Source: Cytophagaceae bacterium (GTDB lineage Bacteria; Bacteroidota; Bacteroidia; Cytophagales; Spirosomataceae). Taken from it: a stretch of 64,000 bases of DNA. The notes beneath the pieces were generated by a model. It ran no database searches, was not told the origin of the DNA, and was given only the letters and a program-made list of their open reading frames with translations. The stretch lies in contig JADKIR010000004.1 of assembly GCA_016722655.1 (NCBI GenBank), forward strand, positions 620,001-684,000, given 5' to 3'. Positions 8,761-18,034 of this stretch are shown here, piece by piece. A program made the position numbers and the translations under genes. Numbering within the stretch: position 1 is the stretch's first letter; each line of letters begins with the position of its first letter.

Positions 8761-11132
8761 TGTTAGGGCAAGCATTTTTAAATGGACAAACTGGACAAGC
8801 ACTCTTTAAAACAAAAGAGGGTGCTTTTGCATTGAATCTCCGAAAACAAACTACTAAACCATGTGTTAGGCAAGATGTTGATTTCTTTTTTGATAGCGAA
8901 ACCGAAATTGATACCTTAGAAAATGTAACTGTTGAGCAGGTTTTTGAGCAGTTAAAAACTCAAAAACACAATTTTGATGCTCTAAACTCTACTATTGCAG
9001 GTTTTGACCCTGTGTTGTCAATAAGTACTCGAAAAATGGCTATCCAACAAGCTGAAAGCCTTTTGGGAGACACCAATACGTATAATTTTGTGCAAAATCG
9101 CTTGTTTGGAAATCATGTTCCTAAAGAAGCCGATTTAACTCAAGCTCTAGGTATTAGCCAATCCAATGGCTGTAATAAAACTTCTTATTTCTACGAATGT
9201 CTTGCTCAAAAAGGTGAAGTGATAGGTGGCTTACAGTTTTTTTTTAGCCAAAAAGTTCTGAATTATGAACTAAGCCAAACGCTTCCTCGTATAAAAGATA
9301 CTTTTGAGAGCGAAGGTGTTTTTACTAGTTTTTTTAAGGCTGCCATTAAAGCCGACGAAAAAGCCCTCAACAAAATCGTACTTGATTTGTCGTTTAATGC
9401 TTCTCTAAAAAAATATATACCTCAGCTAAGTAAGTTTTTGACTGATTTTAAAAATGACGTACAAAACAATTTCTTTGAAAACGACTATATTCATGTGGCT
9501 CATGAAGAAAATGAGATTGATTTTGACCAAAACGACTACAATATTAATGAGTTATTGACAAACTTTATTAGCCTAGATAAATACAAGAAGAAAGACCAAA
9601 AAATAACTAAAAAAACAAAAAAACGTACTTTTACCGAGGATTTTCAAGGAAAACTTGCAAATAACATTGAAATCATCATTGCTTTTGCCCAAGAAAATGA
9701 CATTTATAACGTACAAAAAAGAGCTTACCAACTTTTAGAGCATAATTGCAGAAATAGCAGACAAGCTGACGTAATAAAAACCTTAACTAATCTTTCTCAA
9801 CGTTTTTTTGACATTAACCAATTAGACCTTGCTGAAGAATTTGTAGGCTATATTGATATTTTAGGCAATTATGATGACGCTTTCCCTTTTACATTAAGAA
9901 CAAACATTTTGTTGAAAAGAGGATATTACGAGGAGGCAGAAAATATAATTAATCAAACTATTAAAGATTTTCCAAATGATATTGTACCAAGAACTATCAA
10001 AGCTGAGATTTTGAAGGCAAAAGGACAATATGAAGACGCTGAAAAATTAATCGACCAAATAATCAAAGATTTTCCAAAAGAAATTGTTCCAAGAAATATC
10101 AAAGCTGAGATTTTGAAGGCAAAAGGGCAATATGAGTTAGCCGAAGAATTAATCGACCAAACAATCCAAAATTTTCCAAATGAAATTGTACCAAGAACTA
10201 TCAAAGTTGAGATTTTGAAAGTAACAGGACAATATGAGGAAGCTGAAAAATTAATTGACCAAATAATTAAGGATTTTCCAAATGACATTGTTTCAAGAAC
10301 GATTAAAGCCGAGATTTTAAAAGCACAAGGACAATATGAGGAAGCTGAAAAGTTAATTGACCAAATTATCAAAGATTTTCCAAAAGAAATTGTTCCACGA
10401 ACCATCAAAACTGAGATTTTAAAGGCAATAGGACAATATGAAGACGCTGAAAAATTAATCAATCAAATTATCAAAGATTTTCCAAAAGAAATTGTTCCAA
10501 GAAATATCAAAGCTGAGATTTTGAAGGTACAAGGACAATATGAAAAAGCATTAAGTTGTTATGATGAAACTATTAAACTATTCCCTAACTACAGTTATAC
10601 AAAAATAGGCCGCCTTTCCGTTTTGCTCTTACTTGGAAAATTACAAATTGCTGATTTCAGAAAATGGGATGAAAAACCTATACTAAAAAATTCGGATGAT
10701 AGAGTTGAGTACCATATTTTGGGCATGTTTAATTTAAAAAAGGGAAATTTTCAAAAAGCATTGGCTATTTTCGAGAATGGTTATTCTCAGTCTAAAAATA
10801 TCGAAGATATTCAATATTATTTAACAGCAATCAGTGTGACAAAAATCAGATTGAAGCTTTCCTATGACATAAAGGCATTGTATGAAGCTAATGAAATAAA
10901 TAAAACAATTGCAAATAAACCATTTAACAAAATGCTTATTGCACATGCCGCAATTGAGAATAAAAAAATAGTAGAGGCACAAAATATATTGAATGCCATG
11001 ACTCCGCAAGTACCACATTTAATAATCCTACGTAATGATCTTTTGACTTATTCCAATAATAAAACTGGTTTAAGTGGAGTTGTACGTAATCGTATCTACG
11101 ATGAAGAAATGTTTTTATTGATGGCAGTCTGA
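8760..11132 (+). CDS. Large repeat protein of unknown function (TPR-like tandem repeats), coupled to the zinc-ribbon gene
   Basis: The ATG at 8760 overlaps the preceding stop and gives 790 residues; a TTG 15 bp earlier is less likely. There is no signal peptide. Residues 1-270 form a domain I do not recognise, containing NGQTGQALFKTKEGAFALNL at the start and a run of alpha-helices around 90-230. A Lys-rich linker (KYKKKDQKITKKTKK) lies near residues 278-292. From about residue 300 the protein is helical, with six nearly identical 34-residue units at residues 400-603 and degenerate units on either side. The unit core is GQYEDAEKLIDQIIKDFP, which is TPR-like. Such scaffolds bind proteins or peptides. 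Together with the zinc-ribbon partner this suggests an intracellular complex, but its task is unknown. Confidence 0.75.
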   Translation: MLGQAFLNGQTGQALFKTKEGAFALNLRKQTTKPCVRQDVDFFFDSETEIDTLENVTVEQVFEQLKTQKHNFDALNSTIAGFDPVLSISTRKMAIQQAESLLGDTNTYNFVQNRLFGNHVPKEADLTQALGISQSNGCNKTSYFYECLAQKGEVIGGLQFFFSQKVLNYELSQTLPRIKDTFESEGVFTSFFKAAIKADEKALNKIVLDLSFNASLKKYIPQLSKFLTDFKNDVQNNFFENDYIHVAHEENEIDFDQNDYNINELLTNFISLDKYKKKDQKITKKTKKRTFTEDFQGKLANNIEIIIAFAQENDIYNVQKRAYQLLEHNCRNSRQADVIKTLTNLSQRFFDINQLDLAEEFVGYIDILGNYDDAFPFTLRTNILLKRGYYEEAENIINQTIKDFPNDIVPRTIKAEILKAKGQYEDAEKLIDQIIKDFPKEIVPRNIKAEILKAKGQYELAEELIDQTIQNFPNEIVPRTIKVEILKVTGQYEEAEKLIDQIIKDFPNDIVSRTIKAEILKAQGQYEEAEKLIDQIIKDFPKEIVPRTIKTEILKAIGQYEDAEKLINQIIKDFPKEIVPRNIKAEILKVQGQYEKALSCYDETIKLFPNYSYTKIGRLSVLLLLGKLQIADFRKWDEKPILKNSDDRVEYHILGMFNLKKGNFQKALAIFENGYSQSKNIEDIQYYLTAISVTKIRLKLSYDIKALYEANEINKTIANKPFNKMLIAHAAIENKKIVEAQNILNAMTPQVPHLIILRNDLLTYSNNKTGLSGVVRNRIYDEEMFLLMAV
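9957..10568 (+). repeat. Six tandem 102-bp coding repeats (34 codons each)
   Basis: Six in-frame 102-bp units encode copies of a TPR-like motif (consensus core FPKEIVPRTIKAEILKA). Identity between copies is high at the DNA level, for example the recurring string caaagctgagattttgaag. This suggests recent unit duplication or gene conversion, so copy number is likely to vary between strains. The same region is open on the reverse strand only because of the repeats. Confidence 0.9.
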
Positions 11133-11455
11133 AACCAAAATTTAATTGGAAACAAAAGTAGATAAATAGACGTATATTTTAATCTGAGATATCATCAGCT
11201 CTTTGATATCTTCCCGATGTCGAAGCGAGGAAGGGAGGATTTCCAATCCGAAATTATTGTTTAGCCGATTCATTCTCACTTTCCCTTATTCTGTAAAAGC
11301 ATGCTGGTCATTTATTTGTATACCATTTATTTTAGATTTAGACTTAAAATAGATGAAATAGAGTTTCCAATCCTATTTCATCTAGCCTCGACATGACATA
11401 CAGAAGATGTACAAGATCGAAATTGTTTGATGATAACAAACAATATAAAAACTTC
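11133..11455. other. Convergent spacer with hairpins, no gene seen
   Basis: This 323-bp spacer lies between the repeat-protein gene and the end of the GH43 gene. It holds a perfect 11-bp inverted repeat (agatgaaatag at 11351-11361, ctatttcatct at 11373-11383). On the minus strand this is followed by a short T-rich stretch, so it may be a weak terminator for the xylan operon. A smaller ggatt/aatcc palindrome lies near 11248-11262. No open frame of note was found. Confidence 0.5.
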
Positions 11456-12493
11456 CTACTTGCGATACGGCTCTAAAGTCAGAATCTTGCCATCGGCATC
11501 GTATTGGATTTCGGCTAATTTTACACTTCTCAGGTGCGTAACACCTTCTGAAAGACTGGAATCATGATAGAATAAATACCATTTGCCGGCAACCTCACAA
11601 ATAGAATGATGGGAAGTCCAGCCCACTACAGGTTCGAGAATCCTACCGGCATAGGTAAATGGCCCGTAAGGGTTGTCACCAATGGCGTAGCAGATATAAT
11701 GTGAGTCACCTGTTGAATAGGAGAAATAGTATTTTCCGTTGTATTTGTGCATCCAGGAGGCCTCAAAAAATCTGCGGTCAATATCACCCTGAAGCAGTTG
11801 CTGACCATTTTCATCCAAAATCACTAAATCTTTGGCAGGATGGGCAAATTCAAGTAGGTCATCTGTCAACTTGGCTACTTTCGGGCATAATGCAGGCTCG
11901 TTTTCAGCAGGTAAGTGGGCAAACGGGCTTTCCGGCGACGAAGCATTAAAAACCCCTTCACGCCAACGCTGGAGCTGTCCGCCCCAGATGCCTCCAAAAT
12001 ACATATAATAGGAGCCATCGTCGTCTTTGAAAACAGCCGGGTCGATAGAGAAGCTATCTTTTATAGCTTCGGGCTGTGGTTTAAATGGCCCGGTAGGAGA
12101 ATCGCTGATGGCCACACCGATTTTGAAAATCCCATCATGATCTTTCGCAGGAAAGAAAAGATAATATTTGCCGTCTTTTTCGTTAGCATCCGGTGCCCAC
12201 ATTTGTTTTTCGGCCCATTGAACCTGATCTACATGCAAGGCAACGCCATGATCTTTGGCCGGACTATCAATGCTGTCCATCGAAATCACATGGTAATCTT
12301 CCATTGCAAAATGACTTCCGAGGTCATCAAATGCTTCGCCCGCGTCCACATCATGTGATGGATAAATATAAATTTTCCCATCAAATACATGTGCCGATGG
12401 GTCGGCTGTATAAATATGAGACACTAAAGGCTGTGAAATTGCCTTTTTATTAAGCTCTTTAAAATCAATGTGTTCTATGCTATCTTCTGGCAT
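11456..12493 (-). CDS. GH43-family glycosidase, cytoplasmic (beta-xylosidase / arabinofuranosidase)
   Basis: The 345-residue protein has the five-bladed beta-propeller pattern of GH43. The general base is Asp31 in TADPSAHVF, the pKa-modulating Asp lies in SIDPAVFKDDDG, and the general acid Glu in HHSICEVAGKWY. There is no signal peptide, so it should act in the cytoplasm on short xylo-oligosaccharides or arabinosides brought in by the symporter encoded 287 bp upstream. GH43 covers both beta-xylosidases and alpha-L-arabinofuranosidases; the sequence alone does not separate them. It is the last gene of the main xylan operon. Confidence 0.88.
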   Translation of the reverse strand: MPEDSIEHIDFKELNKKAISQPLVSHIYTADPSAHVFDGKIYIYPSHDVDAGEAFDDLGSHFAMEDYHVISMDSIDSPAKDHGVALHVDQVQWAEKQMWAPDANEKDGKYYLFFPAKDHDGIFKIGVAISDSPTGPFKPQPEAIKDSFSIDPAVFKDDDGSYYMYFGGIWGGQLQRWREGVFNASSPESPFAHLPAENEPALCPKVAKLTDDLLEFAHPAKDLVILDENGQQLLQGDIDRRFFEASWMHKYNGKYYFSYSTGDSHYICYAIGDNPYGPFTYAGRILEPVVGWTSHHSICEVAGKWYLFYHDSSLSEGVTHLRSVKLAEIQYDADGKILTLEPYRK

Positions 12494-12509
12494 TTTTTTA
12501 AAAGTTTAA

Positions 12510-12780
12510 TTTCTTAGTTGAAAAGGTGGTTAGTTGGTAAGAGAGAAAGTTTTCTTTGCAACTTGTGACCTTTATTTTTTTTAGTTGGAAAGATGGTAAG
12601 TTGGAAAGTTAGGAAGATTCCTTTACAACTTGTGACCATTTCCATTTTTAAGTTAACAGGCAACGAGTAGTAATCAACCGTTTTAACTCACAATCACCCT
12701 TCGACCCCTTGCCAAGCTCGGGACAAGCTCAGCTCAGGGTGACACAAAACTCGATACTCCTAACCCGGCACCCGGAACTT
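12510..12780. repeat. Degenerate copies of the dispersed repeat also found at 60.1-61.0 kb
   Basis: The spacer between GH43 and the symporter carries two plus-strand copies of the module ttagttggaaagatggtaag, each preceding an aacttgtgacc block. It also holds a minus-strand copy of the string that reads gaaagttccgggtgccgggt (12761-12780). Both modules occur in the same form in the 216-bp satellite at 60.3-60.97 kb. The spacer also has a GC-richer stretch (cttgccaagctcgggacaag, 12710-12729) that looks like another dispersed element. Confidence 0.7.
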
Positions 12781-14199
12781 TCAGCCCCTTCTTTTTTCTA
12801 AATCAGATTGAATCTGCCCTTCCATATTCTTATTTATTTCATAAAAAAACAAAAGACCAAATGCGATAAAAAATGAAATCGAAGGAAAAACACTTACAAG
12901 CATTTTGATACCATTGATAGTTTCTGCCGACTGACCGGTGGTACTTCCTGGTTGATAATCAAAAATATTCAAAATTTTGGTTAAAAGTGCACTTCCTATA
13001 CTCAGACCACCTTTTAGACCAATCATCATAGCAGCAAAAATGATTGCTGTAGCCCTACGGTTGTTTTTCCATTCAGAATAATCGGCCACATCGGCTATCA
13101 TGGTCCATAGAATCGGGGTGCTGATACCATAAAAAAACATGTGGAGTATCTGAGTCAAAAACATCAATCCTACACTTTGGGGAGGATAAAAATAAAAAAC
13201 AAGAATAAACAAGGTCGAAACAAACAATGAGGCCATAAAAACATTTCTTTTCCCAAACTTATCGGCAAGTTTTTTGGACCACATAATACCGATTAATCCT
13301 ATTAGAATACCACCTCCGTTAAACACTCCTAAGCCCATGGCTGTGTCGTTTTCAAAAGTGGGCAAATAGGGCTTTATCGGATCAAGAAAAGCTGTAATCT
13401 GGGCCTTGTCAACGTAGTTTTCAAAATAATATACATAAGAGCCTCCTTTCATAGCCAGGGTAATAAAAATCAAAGTGGTTACTACCAACATGATGATCCA
13501 TGGAATGTTTTTGGAAAGGTCCTTAAGGTCTTCGGAAAGAGAAGATTTTTGCTCGGGTTTGGGAACCACTCTTTCTTTGGTAGTCAAAAAAGTAATCAAT
13601 AGCATTAGGGTACCCACGATGGCCAGTATTGTCATTACTTTTTCGATACCTACGGCTTTATCGCCTCCTCCGGCTTTTAGGATAAGGTTGTACATAAAAA
13701 CCTGCACAAAAAACTGTGAAAACATAACCGCCACAAACCTATAGGCCGACATGCTGTTACGCTCGCCCATGTCACTGGTAATCACACCACTTAATGCTGA
13801 ATAAGGCAGGTTATTGGCAGCATACAACAAAAGCAAAAAGCTATAAGTAATAACCGCATAAATTACTTTTCCTTTATACGAAAAATCAGGAGTGCTAAAT
13901 GCCAAAAGTGCTGCTATTCCAAGTGGAATGGCCGTCCAGAGAATCCAGGGACGGAATTTTCCCCAACGGGTACTGGTACGGTCAGCGATGGCACCCATCA
14001 CAGGATTAAATACAAATGCCGCAAAAAGACCTACAAAAAGTGTTACCAGGGTAGCATCTTCGGTTTTCAGGCCGTAAATATCGGTGTAAAAATAGGCCAG
14101 ATAGGTTACCAAGGTCTGGAATACCAGATTGGCCGCCAAATCGCCGAGACTATACCCAATTTTTTCAAGTACAGAGAGTTTTTGAGATTCTTGACTCAT
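12781..14199 (-). CDS. GPH-family sugar:cation symporter (xyloside/oligosaccharide importer)
   Basis: This 472-residue protein has about 12 hydrophobic segments and the GPH hallmarks: N-terminal EKIGYSLGDLAANLVFQ, a loop NPVMGAIADRTSTRWGKFRP after helix 2, and GERNSMSAYRF in the central part. Relatives such as the XynB/XylT/YicJ group import xylosides and xylo-oligosaccharides with Na+ or H+ across the inner membrane. The gene lies between the GH10 and GH43 genes, 18 bp after GH10. This places it as the step that delivers periplasmic products to cytoplasmic GH43. Confidence 0.9.
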   Translation of the reverse strand: MSQESQKLSVLEKIGYSLGDLAANLVFQTLVTYLAYFYTDIYGLKTEDATLVTLFVGLFAAFVFNPVMGAIADRTSTRWGKFRPWILWTAIPLGIAALLAFSTPDFSYKGKVIYAVITYSFLLLLYAANNLPYSALSGVITSDMGERNSMSAYRFVAVMFSQFFVQVFMYNLILKAGGGDKAVGIEKVMTILAIVGTLMLLITFLTTKERVVPKPEQKSSLSEDLKDLSKNIPWIIMLVVTTLIFITLAMKGGSYVYYFENYVDKAQITAFLDPIKPYLPTFENDTAMGLGVFNGGGILIGLIGIMWSKKLADKFGKRNVFMASLFVSTLFILVFYFYPPQSVGLMFLTQILHMFFYGISTPILWTMIADVADYSEWKNNRRATAIIFAAMMIGLKGGLSIGSALLTKILNIFDYQPGSTTGQSAETINGIKMLVSVFPSISFFIAFGLLFFYEINKNMEGQIQSDLEKRRG

Positions 14200-14217
14200 G
14201 ATTTTATAGATTAAGGT

Positions 14218-15333
14218 TTACTTTTTTAGATTTAAAACTGAAAAATAAGCCTTTTTCTTTTCATAATTTCTATCAAAAAGCAAAGGATAATTTACGCGAC
14301 CACGAATCGGGAAACCATTGAGCCATGAATGACCGTCATTTACACCCCAGAAGGTGATTCGGCTTATTGTGTCTTTATGCTTCAAAAACAGTTTAAACAA
14401 GTCTTCATATTTTTGGGCCAATACCACACCAACTGAATCAGGCATACCGGCAGTATAAGGATTCATTTGTGGCGAATTTTTATAACTCTGGTTAACATCA
14501 GCACCTTTCATATCCCATGGATTGGGTAAAACGGTAAGATCTAGCTCGGTAAAAGCAACTTTTACCCCTAATTTTGAAAAGTCAACGATTGCATCTTCGA
14601 TTTCCTGCAGATTCAAAGTATTGATACTCCAGTGACCCTGAATACCTACACCATCAATTTTTACTCCGGCGGCTTTCAATTTTTTTACGATTTCGATGGC
14701 TCCTTTTCTTTTGGCAGGTTGCTCAATGTTATAATCATTGTAATACAGAGCGGCTTTTGGGTCGGCTTTGGCGGCAAGTTCAAATGCTTCCTGAATGTAA
14801 CCTTCACCCAGAGTTTTGAGATAAACAGATTTCCGAAGGGTTCCGTCTTCTTCCAGAGCTTCGTTTACTACATCCCAGCTGTCAATTTTCCCTGCATATC
14901 TGCCGGCAACAGTCGCTATGTGATTTCTCATGAAAGTCTGAACAGAATCTTTACTGGTGTTTCTTCTGATAAATGGAGGAAGCTGAGAATGCCACACTAA
15001 AGTATGACCGGTGATGTACATGTTATTTTTTTTACCCAAATCCACAAATTTGTCAGCCAGGTCAAAATTGTATTTGTCCCACTGTGGATGAATCACCTCA
15101 GCTTTCATGATATTTTCTGCAGTAATGCCGTTATATTCAGACTTAATCAATTCATTGGCTTTGGCATCCTTTTCCAGAATATGCTCGGTACCAATAGCTA
15201 CTCCCATAACGAAGTCTTTTTTGTAAGCCGATTTTAAAGTTTTTACATTTTTCTGAGCACAGGAAATTTGAGTCAAAAAGAAGGCAGGAAGCAATATCCC
15301 TAACAAACTTTTTTTCAATATGTTCTTTTTCAT
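14218..15333 (-). CDS. GH10 endo-1,4-beta-xylanase (lipoprotein)
   Basis: The 371-residue protein has a (beta/alpha)8 GH10 fold. The acid/base is Glu158 in SWDVVNEAL and the nucleophile is Glu263 in VAFTELDL; further conserved strings are GHTLVWHSQ and GVGIQGHW. The N-terminal signal ends in FLTQISC, so Cys25 is probably lipidated and the enzyme membrane-anchored. GH10 enzymes cut the xylan backbone and tolerate substituents, releasing short, sometimes glucuronylated oligomers. The gene sits between the GH115 and symporter genes in one transcript direction. Confidence 0.95.
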   Translation of the reverse strand: MKKNILKKSLLGILLPAFFLTQISCAQKNVKTLKSAYKKDFVMGVAIGTEHILEKDAKANELIKSEYNGITAENIMKAEVIHPQWDKYNFDLADKFVDLGKKNNMYITGHTLVWHSQLPPFIRRNTSKDSVQTFMRNHIATVAGRYAGKIDSWDVVNEALEEDGTLRKSVYLKTLGEGYIQEAFELAAKADPKAALYYNDYNIEQPAKRKGAIEIVKKLKAAGVKIDGVGIQGHWSINTLNLQEIEDAIVDFSKLGVKVAFTELDLTVLPNPWDMKGADVNQSYKNSPQMNPYTAGMPDSVGVVLAQKYEDLFKLFLKHKDTISRITFWGVNDGHSWLNGFPIRGRVNYPLLFDRNYEKKKAYFSVLNLKK

Positions 15334-15446
15334 TTTTAAGTGATTTTTGTTGAATAAAATACAGGAATATATATATTTCTGAAAATAAGCGTCAATTTAA
15401 CATTTATTATTTCAAAATATTATTTTTAATCCAATAATTTTATTTT

Positions 15447-18008
15447 TCAGTTTTGAAAAACACTTTCCACCGGGCCCAAATGCGTTGAAGGTAAGTCTTT
15501 TACACTGATAACGATTTTCTGCAAGACTACCGCCGGATCTATCGCCCATACTTTTAAGGTATGTTTCCCTTTACCAGAAATCTTAATTTTGGCGTTCAGA
15601 TATTTCGCATTTCTTGAGACCACTCTCTCCCACTCTTTCAAACTTCTGTCAGCGTGCATGTCAATTATTTCAGGCTTTTCGCCATCAATGGAAACTGCAA
15701 GTTTCAATCCCTGATTTCCGTTGAATTCTAGAGTAGGCGACACCATCAAAGTCAGGTTTGCTTCTCCTTCAGTTTTCCAAAACATATCATATTCGAGCCT
15801 TGGACTATTTTCGGTTAATGAAATTGAAGCAATATTAACCGGAAAAATTGTGATTCCATCACCGGTACGGCCAATATCCGGAATGATTTTCCATTCTACT
15901 TTTTCAGAATTTATTTTTCTGGAAAAATGTACTGCCTCGATAGAAACAAATCCATCTTCTTCCAAAAAACCTTTAAATTCCTTTGGCCCGGGAGTGTAAG
16001 TCTCCAGCATTTCGGGTAAAAACTCTTCACTGGTTTTACCGCCATCAATTCTTATTACCTTAGGCATCGTATTCTGGCGGGGTTGTTGCCAGTAAGTGTA
16101 ACCTATATGGTTTTGATCGGCAAAATGATTCCATTTGCCCCCGGCAAGTTTTTGATTGAAATAATCACTCAATTCCTGATCTTTTTTGTAAAAATATTCC
16201 ACTTTATCAGCCCAAATATTAGCTTCAGAACATGAATCTTTTGAAGCTGCAAGATTTTTTGCATGAGCATAATACATTTCGTAAAGATTGCTGCAAGCCA
16301 AAACAGGATATAAAACTAACTGATAATAAGCATCTTTATACTCAGAAGGTATTTTTTCGTTGGTCCGTAGTGCTTTTTCTGCAAGATTTGAATATTCTTG
16401 AACCACTCTCTTCCATTCACCGCTTTCAAGGTTATAGGTTTTAGCAGTGAGCAGTTCCGGCTTTACCCGAGCATTGTACTTTGCATATTTCTCCAAATAA
16501 TCAGCAATTTCTTTATGGTTTTCATCGCCGAAAGTTTGTTTTGCCCATATTTTGGAATATTCCGGAAGTTTTTCTACCGGCCAGTTATCAGGATTCCAGG
16601 CATAGTCAAGGAAGAATGAAATCGGGAATTCCATAGGTTTCAGGTCGCCGACATTCACAATCCAGATCTCCCGGGCATTGTATTCATAAGCCAGGTGCAT
16701 TTGCTCCCAAATTTTGGGCAATGGATTGGTATTAACCCATTTGTAATTTCTCGGGCCACCTACATAGTCAAAATGATAATAGATTCCGTAGCCGCCTTTT
16801 CTGGGTTTTTCATTCAATCCGGGCAGTTTCCTGATATTTCCCCAGTTGTCGTCACAAAGGAGCAAGGTGATATCATCGGGTACCCTCATGCCTTTGTCAT
16901 AATAGTCTTGTACTTCTTTATATAATGCCCAAAGCTGGGGTTTATCCGATGCAGGCTTTCCTGACAATTCTTCAATTATTTTTCTCTGGTCTGTAACTAT
17001 TTTTTCCAATAAACCGGTGGCTGTTTCTCTTGACATAGGTTCATCGCCATCCCCACGCATTCCCACTGTGAAAATATTATCGTATTTATAACGCTCCTTT
17101 ACACTTTCTCTCCAAAACTCTCTTAAGGTAGAATCATTTTTAGTGTAATCCCATTTGCCTTTATCCTTACCGTAACGCCTCCACTCGTCGTGAGCACGCA
17201 TGAGGGGTTCATGGTGCGAAGTACCAATCACCACACCATATTCATCGGCCAAAACCGGGTTCATAGGATCATCGACATGAAAAGCGTTGCCCCACATAGC
17301 CGGCCAAAGGTAATTCCCTTTCAGTCTGAGAATTAACTCAAAAATCGAAGTATAAAGTTTTTGGTTAAATCCCCCATTTTTCTCGTTTGTCCAACCCGAA
17401 AGACATGGAGCTTCGTCGTTAAGAAAAATTCCACGGTATTTTACTTTGGGTTCTCCGTCGGAATACTTTTCGGGTTTAACATAGATTTCAGCATGTTTTT
17501 GAGCAGGTACATCAGCCCAGAAATGCCATGGAGATACCCCCATTTGTTCTGAAAGGTCGTAAATACCATAAATAGTGCCCCGTTTATCGGAACCCACAAT
17601 TACAAGTGCCTCGTCAACTCCCGGAAATGGCTTTTGAATGATTTGAGTCTGAAAAGTTTCCCATTTTCCTGCTATGGCCGAAACGTCCAGTTTTTTATTC
17701 TTTATGAGTTTATCGATCCAGCTGTTTTTTCCTAAAGTGCCTGCTAAAATGAGGCGTTTTTCTTTTGAAAATTTCTGAAGAAGTTCAGTTTTTTGTCCCG
17801 AAACTCTTTCAATGTCTAAAACCAAATCTCCGGCAGCACGGATAACTCCTTTATGGTCAACTGAGGAAACTAAAATTTTAGAGGTAAATCCCGGAGCAAC
17901 AATTGGAAAATCCTTTCCGCTATTTTGAAATACAACATAGTAATCAGGCTTAACTGCAAAGACCTGAATTGAAAATAAAACCGACAAGACACACAACAAC
18001 TTTTTCAT
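15447..18008 (-). CDS. GH115 xylan alpha-1,2-glucuronidase
   Basis: The 853-residue exported protein (signal ends near VFAVK) matches GH115 in length and in its conserved blocks. These include YRGIFLNDEAP (residues 191-201), RLKGNYLWPAMWGNAFHVDD, a GTSHHEPLMRAHDEW block, VGMRGDGDEPM and IWIVNVGDLKPMEFP. GH115 enzymes remove (4-O-methyl)-glucuronic acid from internal and terminal xylose units. A C-terminal beta-sandwich follows from about residue 690. The locus uses GH115 instead of GH67; no GH67 is seen in the window. It is followed 113 bp later by the GH10 gene. Confidence 0.93.
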   Translation of the reverse strand: MKKLLCVLSVLFSIQVFAVKPDYYVVFQNSGKDFPIVAPGFTSKILVSSVDHKGVIRAAGDLVLDIERVSGQKTELLQKFSKEKRLILAGTLGKNSWIDKLIKNKKLDVSAIAGKWETFQTQIIQKPFPGVDEALVIVGSDKRGTIYGIYDLSEQMGVSPWHFWADVPAQKHAEIYVKPEKYSDGEPKVKYRGIFLNDEAPCLSGWTNEKNGGFNQKLYTSIFELILRLKGNYLWPAMWGNAFHVDDPMNPVLADEYGVVIGTSHHEPLMRAHDEWRRYGKDKGKWDYTKNDSTLREFWRESVKERYKYDNIFTVGMRGDGDEPMSRETATGLLEKIVTDQRKIIEELSGKPASDKPQLWALYKEVQDYYDKGMRVPDDITLLLCDDNWGNIRKLPGLNEKPRKGGYGIYYHFDYVGGPRNYKWVNTNPLPKIWEQMHLAYEYNAREIWIVNVGDLKPMEFPISFFLDYAWNPDNWPVEKLPEYSKIWAKQTFGDENHKEIADYLEKYAKYNARVKPELLTAKTYNLESGEWKRVVQEYSNLAEKALRTNEKIPSEYKDAYYQLVLYPVLACSNLYEMYYAHAKNLAASKDSCSEANIWADKVEYFYKKDQELSDYFNQKLAGGKWNHFADQNHIGYTYWQQPRQNTMPKVIRIDGGKTSEEFLPEMLETYTPGPKEFKGFLEEDGFVSIEAVHFSRKINSEKVEWKIIPDIGRTGDGITIFPVNIASISLTENSPRLEYDMFWKTEGEANLTLMVSPTLEFNGNQGLKLAVSIDGEKPEIIDMHADRSLKEWERVVSRNAKYLNAKIKISGKGKHTLKVWAIDPAVVLQKIVISVKDLPSTHLGPVESVFQN

Positions 18009-18034
18009 AATCAGTTTATTATCTATTTTTTAAA

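Noticed and set aside
9953..10462. 169-codon minus-strand frame
   Set aside because: It is the antisense of the 102-bp repeats and is open only because the units repeat in phase.
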